Source of the DNA: Prevotellaceae bacterium
GTDB lineage: Bacteria > Bacteroidota > Bacteroidia > Bacteroidales > UBA932
Length of the DNA stretch: 9,213 nucleotides
Reading direction: 5' to 3'
Assembly: GCA_031259935.1 (NCBI GenBank)
Contig: JAIRKV010000020.1
Location: 1 to 9,213, forward strand
A program made the translations under genes and the position numbers. Shown here one piece after another: positions 7,801-9,213 of the stretch. Each line of letters starts with the position of its first letter. The first letter of the stretch is position 1. The notes below the pieces were generated by a model, which saw nothing but the letters and a program-made list of their open reading frames with translations, was not told the origin of the DNA and did not search any database.

Positions 7801-7939
7801 CGACATCGATATATTTTTTAGAAATTGCAACAAGTTTTTCACCTGTTTTTATTTGCAGCGAGTCTGTTTGTGCCTTAATATCAACAGACACAAAGAACAT
7901 TGCACAAACCAAAGATGCTTTAATAAACGTACTTCGCAT
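4895..7939 (-). CDS. Secreted zinc amidase-like protein with inserted golvesin domain, Fn3 and GATase-like domains
   Basis: This 1014-residue exported protein begins with a signal peptide (hydrophobic core about 8-19, likely cleavage after IKA-23) and an uncharacterised domain (about 25-145). The middle resembles the Amidase_3 N-acetylmuramoyl-L-alanine amidase fold. Candidate zinc ligands are His162 (QSHGWYYE), Glu185 (TVEDLFTQ) and His489 (SFAFHSDAGT); the candidate catalytic residue is Glu573 (VPAMLLELLSHQN). The two halves are separated by a beta-rich golvesin C-terminal-like domain (about 220-376, starting VIVDNDG and ending ADAVKFGGG). An Fn3-like domain (about 617-712) and a C-terminal domain resembling a class I GATase/ThuA-type fold (about 715-1014) follow. 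Bacteroidota homologues are often labelled xanthan lyase or amidase. No T9SS sorting domain is seen, so periplasmic or outer-membrane-associated action on peptidoglycan is the best guess. The gene has its own promoter and is probably not part of the phosphate operon. Confidence 0.85.
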   Translation of the reverse strand: MRSTFIKASLVCAMFFVSVDIKAQTDSLQIKTGEKLVAISKKYIDVENLQIRKITIDDKSGQIVINASESLSYVPFRPDNTEEMYNAVKPLFTEKQQKYKFIIRTNGMSIDDLIPNFYRSKNIEKARKFKRKADEQLVVNISKPYKISSGLQNRHIAMWQSHGWYYEQKLARWEWQRSRIFQTVEDLFTQSFVLPYLVPMLENAGANVLLPRERDIQINEVIVDNDGSSFSSQYIEKNNKAVWYTPVDSGFAHVKEFYTENENPFRMGTYRQIETVKDDDDESYAEWIPNIPEDGYYAVYVSYKTLKNSSDNATYTVFHKGGATKFAVNQTMGGGTWIYLGTFAFDRGCNDNFGVRLSNVAKKRNKIITADAVKFGGGMGNMARRPNPEGLEISNTKSSEKKSDTTKIIPAIDYEYETSGYPRFTEGARYWMQWAGIPDSIYNRSENKNDYVDDYSSRGNWVNYIAGGSSVMEQEKGLNIPVDLSFAFHSDAGTTKNDSIIGTLGIFMTKHNDEKFKNGISRYASRDLTDLIMTDIVNDVRNTFNDTTWTRRGMWNRSYSEARIPEVPAMLLELLSHQNLADMRYGLDPRFRFVVSRAIYKGMLKFIASQNDYEYVVQPLPVEQFSAEFVNDSEVELKWKPVEDKCEPTAKPSQYLIYTRIDNGDFDSGIPTDGESCTVDIISGKMYSFKIAAVNDGGESFHSEILSVYKSPNEKQTVMVVNAFDRLSAPASFQVDTVIGGFVDRFDHGVPDKVDISYIGSQYEYRRDIEWSDDDSPGFGASHANYETEIIAGNSFDYPLIHGKAIIEKNDLSFVSCSAMAVENGQVDLKKYKIADIILGKQRQTKIGAGKDIPKFKTFSEKLQTAISDYCNQGGNIFVSGAFVATDLWDSGVIIEQDTSFAQNVLHYKWRTGMASTDGRIKGTASELMPKCGNYEFHNTLNRQSYVVEAPDGIEPADNAAATILRYSENNISAGIAYSGKNYKTCILGFPFEALKTEPERSDLMQKILNFLLK

Positions 7940-7961
7940 AATTATAAATTTAAAATGATGG

Positions 7962-7995
7962 CAAATTTAGATGAAATTCATCAATTATGAGCAAA
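7962..7995 (-). promoter_or_regulatory. Promoter of the amidase-like gene
   Basis: The minus strand reads TTTG (7995-7992), a 22-bp spacer and TAAATTTG (7969-7962). The -7 element fits TAnnTTTG perfectly; the spacer is slightly longer than the usual 19-21. The start codon at 7939 would follow a leader of about 16 nt. There is no Shine-Dalgarno sequence. Confidence 0.5.
7970..7982. promoter_or_regulatory. 13-bp palindrome inside the amidase promoter spacer
   Basis: GATGAAATTCATC is a perfect inverted repeat with 6-bp arms around one central base. It directly abuts the upstream end of the -7 element, a position where a bound repressor would block RNA polymerase. No cognate regulator is encoded in the window. 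Confidence 0.3.
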
Positions 7996-8042
7996 ATCGA
8001 AATTTCAGACAAATGAAAAAAAGGATAAAATTCTCCTCTCAT

Positions 8043-8072
8043 TTTGTGGTTTTATTTTTCTAACTATTTTTG
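8043..8072 (+). promoter_or_regulatory. Divergent promoter for the small membrane protein locus
   Basis: TTTG (8043-8046), an 18-bp spacer and TATTTTTG (8065-8072) match the Bacteroidota consensus, with a spacer one base short of the usual range. The ATG at 8099 lies 26 bp downstream, a normal leader length, whereas the ATG at 8149 lies 76 bp away. This favours 8099 as the ancestral start. Confidence 0.5.
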
Positions 8073-8098
8073 TACGAAATTTTAAAATATTTTATGAG

Positions 8099-8403
8099 AT
8101 GGAAAAGATTTACATTAAGTACGAGAGCACAGGTATCAAAACATTGAAATGGACAGGAAAGATAATTTTATGTTTAGGCTCGATTCTACAATAATCGCTC
8201 TTGCAGATTGCTATAAAGATAATCAATTTCATGCTGACGAGTTAGTTTGGGTTTTTATGATTTTTGTGTTTACAATGTTTATTTACAGTATTTGCATGGT
8301 GATTGCAAATATTGCTAAAAATTGTATTATCAAAAGAGAAATATTGAAAATACTCCTGAAAGAAAAGGGCATAGATGAAATAAAAATAGAAGAGTCTTTT
8401 TAA
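8099..8403 (+). pseudogene. Small two-helix membrane protein, probably frameshifted
   Basis: The frame from ATG 8099 reads MEKIYIKYESTGIKTLKWTG, continues with the hydrophobic KIILCLGSIL and ends at TAA 8192-8194. The frame one base back is open from 8119 and carries on with IIALADCYKDNQFHADELVW to the stop at 8401-8403. Adding one base near 8188-8190 joins the two into a protein of 101 residues with two clean membrane helices (about 19-38 and 52-73), an acidic loop and a charged cytoplasmic C-terminus (KREILKILLKEKGIDEIK). No canonical -1 slippery heptamer is seen in the overlap. A deletion mutation or an assembly error is therefore more likely than programmed frameshifting. The family is not recognised. 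Confidence 0.5.
8149..8403 (+). CDS. Small membrane protein ORF, intact downstream portion
   Basis: If the upstream frame is ignored, an 84-residue ORF starts at ATG 8149. Its first 14 residues (MDRKDNFMFRLDST) are hydrophilic and are followed by a hydrophobic stub (IIALA), which looks like the second half of a truncated membrane helix. A clear helix follows (VWVFMIFVFTMFIYSICMVI) and then a lysine- and glutamate-rich tail. No ribosome binding site marks this start. It may still be translated as a one-helix protein, but the frameshift reading from 8099 explains the sequence better. No function can be assigned. Confidence 0.45.
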   Translation: MDRKDNFMFRLDSTIIALADCYKDNQFHADELVWVFMIFVFTMFIYSICMVIANIAKNCIIKREILKILLKEKGIDEIKIEESF

Positions 8404-8471
8404 TATTTTTTACAAGCGTTGCAGAAAATAATTTATTCGCTAATAAATGAAAAACAAAAAAATAATATTGT

Positions 8472-8552
8472 ATGGATATTTTCGTAATCTTCTTGATAGT
8501 CTTTATAATATGCATGATTCTTGAATGCATTAGCAGATATTTGGATAAATAA
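8472..8552 (+). CDS. Possible 26-residue single-helix membrane miniprotein
   Basis: ATG 8472 opens a 26-codon frame starting MDIFVIFLIVFIICMILE and ending in a short polar tail (CISRYLDK) before TAA. This is the composition of a single transmembrane helix with a cytoplasmic end. It lies 68 bp after the two-helix ORF on the same strand. No promoter or Shine-Dalgarno sequence is visible. An overlapping 25-codon ORF from ATG 8447 (MKNKKIILYGYF...) ends at 8524 in another frame; the two could be pieces of one small gene. AT-rich DNA often gives hydrophobic frames by chance. Confidence 0.28.
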   Translation: MDIFVIFLIVFIICMILECISRYLDK

Positions 8553-8606
8553 TCGCTCCTTAAAAATAAAAAAATCAACAATAATACAACATTATTTCTG
8601 TTAGTT

Positions 8607-8626
8607 TTGCTTTGACATAAAAGCAA
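8607..8626. repeat. Small stem-loop
   Basis: TTGCTTT and AAAGCAA form a perfect 7-bp stem around a 6-base loop (GACATA). No T-run follows on either strand, so it is not a classic terminator. It abuts the half palindromic repeat at 8633. Confidence 0.35.
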
Positions 8627-8632
8627 GCAGAG

Positions 8633-8664
8633 CGTCATTGCGAAGCGAAGCGAAGCAATCCAGA
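8633..8664. repeat. Half copy of the CGTCATTGCGA palindromic repeat
   Basis: It starts with CGTCATTGCGA and ends with CGAAGCAATCCAGA, the same two blocks that form the left half of the element at 9015-9105. Here they are joined by tandem CGAAG pentamers instead of the 12-base linker. The right half is missing. It is probably a degenerate or partially deleted copy of the same family. Confidence 0.6.
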
Positions 8665-8798
8665 AAAATCAACAGTGAAAAAATGCAACGCTGAAACACA
8701 AAAAACCTTATTTCCACCTTATTCCAAATAACAAAACAATCTTAGTAGAAAAAGATAACACACACCTCAACCTTATTATCTTATTTTCTTTTGTTTCC

Positions 8799-8952
8799 TG
8801 CATCCCTGCGGGATGCATCGCTCGGTAGAATTTCAACACAAGCAAAGGTTGCGTGCGGAGCAGCGATGGTTTTTCAAGTCATTTGCGGTAACCCGCACGT
8901 GATGAATAAAGAGATGCCGTTTTTACCGAGCGATGCATTCCTAACAGAATGC
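8799..8952. repeat. Large structured palindromic element with hairpin-capped arms
   Basis: Arms of 15 bp, ATGCATCGCTCGGTA (8813-8827) and its exact complement (8924-8938), enclose 96 bases. Inside them is a second inverted pair, CGTGCGG (8852-8858) and CCGCACG (8893-8899). Each outer end carries its own hairpin: an 8-bp stem with a TGC loop at 8799-8817, and GCATTC / GAATGC with a six-base loop at 8935-8952. Each terminal hairpin shares bases with the outer arm, so the two folds are mutually exclusive. The design resembles a REP/MITE-like intergenic repeat or a structured RNA. A motif similar to the internal GGAGCAGCGAT recurs just outside, at about 8969-8981. Confidence 0.6.
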
Positions 8953-9014
8953 GAATAAGCAAATCAGGGAGCGCAGCGATTTAATAATTTAAAGAATTAA
9001 AATGAAAATAAGCA

Positions 9015-9105
9015 CGTCATTGCGAGGAATGAAATGACGAAGCAATCCAGACTTGTGTACTATTTTCTTTCTGGATTGCTTCGGGCTGACGCCTTCGCAA
9101 TGACG
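9015..9105. repeat. 91-bp palindromic intergenic repeat
   Basis: The outer arms CGTCATTGCGA (9015-9025) and TCGCAATGACG (9095-9105) are exact complements. The inner arms CGAAGCAATCCAGA (9038-9051) and TCTGGATTGCTTCG (9070-9083) are also exact complements, around an 18-base loop. The bases between outer and inner arms do not pair and form an internal bulge. Sequences of this CGTCATTGCGA...GAAGCAATCC kind are familiar as dispersed intergenic repeats in several bacterial genomes. A half copy lies at 8633-8664. No T-run follows, so termination is at best incidental. Confidence 0.7.
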
Positions 9106-9190
9106 AACACAAAGAAGAAAAAACCTGTTCCTGTTTTGCCGACTTTTATCTTGTATGTATGTAAAACACGGTATTTTTATTCAATAATTT

Positions 9191-9204
9191 ACATTTATAA
9201 ATGT
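9191..9204. repeat. 14-bp perfect AT-rich palindrome near the right edge
   Basis: ACATTTATAAATGT is its own reverse complement. It could be an operator for a gene beyond the right edge, but the local AT content makes chance plausible. Confidence 0.25.
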
Positions 9205-9213
9205 TTATAATAA

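Larger units (their letters stand above)
8553..9213. other. Gene-free repeat-bearing region
   Basis: I find no convincing gene in these 661 bases. The content is AT-rich filler plus the palindromic elements listed separately (8607-8626, 8633-8664, 8799-8952, 9015-9105, 9191-9204). The repeat units are visibly richer in G and C than the filler, which suggests inserted or amplified intergenic elements rather than decayed local coding sequence. Confidence 0.6.

Noticed and set aside
8156..8194. Programmed -1 frameshift site in the small membrane protein gene
   Set aside because: No X-XXY-YYZ heptamer in the correct phase and no strong downstream stem is visible in the overlap.
8330..8638. 102-codon minus-strand open frame rich in Leu, Phe and Lys
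   Set aside because: It overlaps the plus-strand membrane ORFs antisense, starts inside the palindromic repeat copy and has the low-complexity make-up expected from AT-rich DNA. No promoter precedes it.
8749..8958. Stop-free plus-strand frame of 69 codons through the structured element
   Set aside because: Its only ATG gives 30 codons, it has no promoter, and it coincides with an element better explained by inverted repeats. Such frames in dispersed repeats are often annotated spuriously.

Overview
This AT-rich window looks like a chromosomal segment from an anaerobic Bacteroidota, probably Bacteroidales. The evidence is promoters of the TTTG / TAnnTTTG type used by the Bacteroidota primary sigma factor, start codons without Shine-Dalgarno sequences, and protein families typical of the phylum. 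No tRNA, rRNA, CRISPR array or complete insertion sequence is visible.

Layout, right to left along the main (minus) direction of transcription. Positions 7939-4895 encode a large secreted zinc amidase-like protein whose catalytic domain is split by a golvesin-like beta domain and followed by an Fn3 domain and a GATase-like domain. After a 205-bp gap come an OmpR/PhoB-type response regulator (4689-4003), an overlapping PhoR-type sensor kinase (4025-2577) and a PiT-family phosphate transporter with a PhoU-like C-terminal tail (2469-241). The start of another minus-strand gene, with a consensus promoter, runs off the left edge (50-1).

The regulator, kinase and transporter form a plausible phosphate-sensing and uptake module. 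Directly upstream of the transporter are four 7-bp units at exact 11-bp spacing (2517-2556), the geometry of PhoB/PhoP-family binding sites. They sit 9 bp from a candidate -7 element. A two-unit version lies upstream of the regulator gene (4757-4774). The sequence therefore predicts a local circuit: kinase to regulator to transporter, plus autoregulation.

The right-hand part (about 7940-9213) is accessory in character. A promoter divergent from the amidase promoter drives a small two-helix membrane protein that appears to be broken by a one-base frameshift. A 26-codon hydrophobic ORF follows. From about 8600 the DNA holds no convincing gene and is filled with palindromic elements: a 154-bp structure (8799-8952) with long inverted arms each capped by a small hairpin, a 91-bp palindromic repeat (9015-9105) and a half copy of that repeat (8633-8664). 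These look like dispersed intergenic repeats of the host genome.
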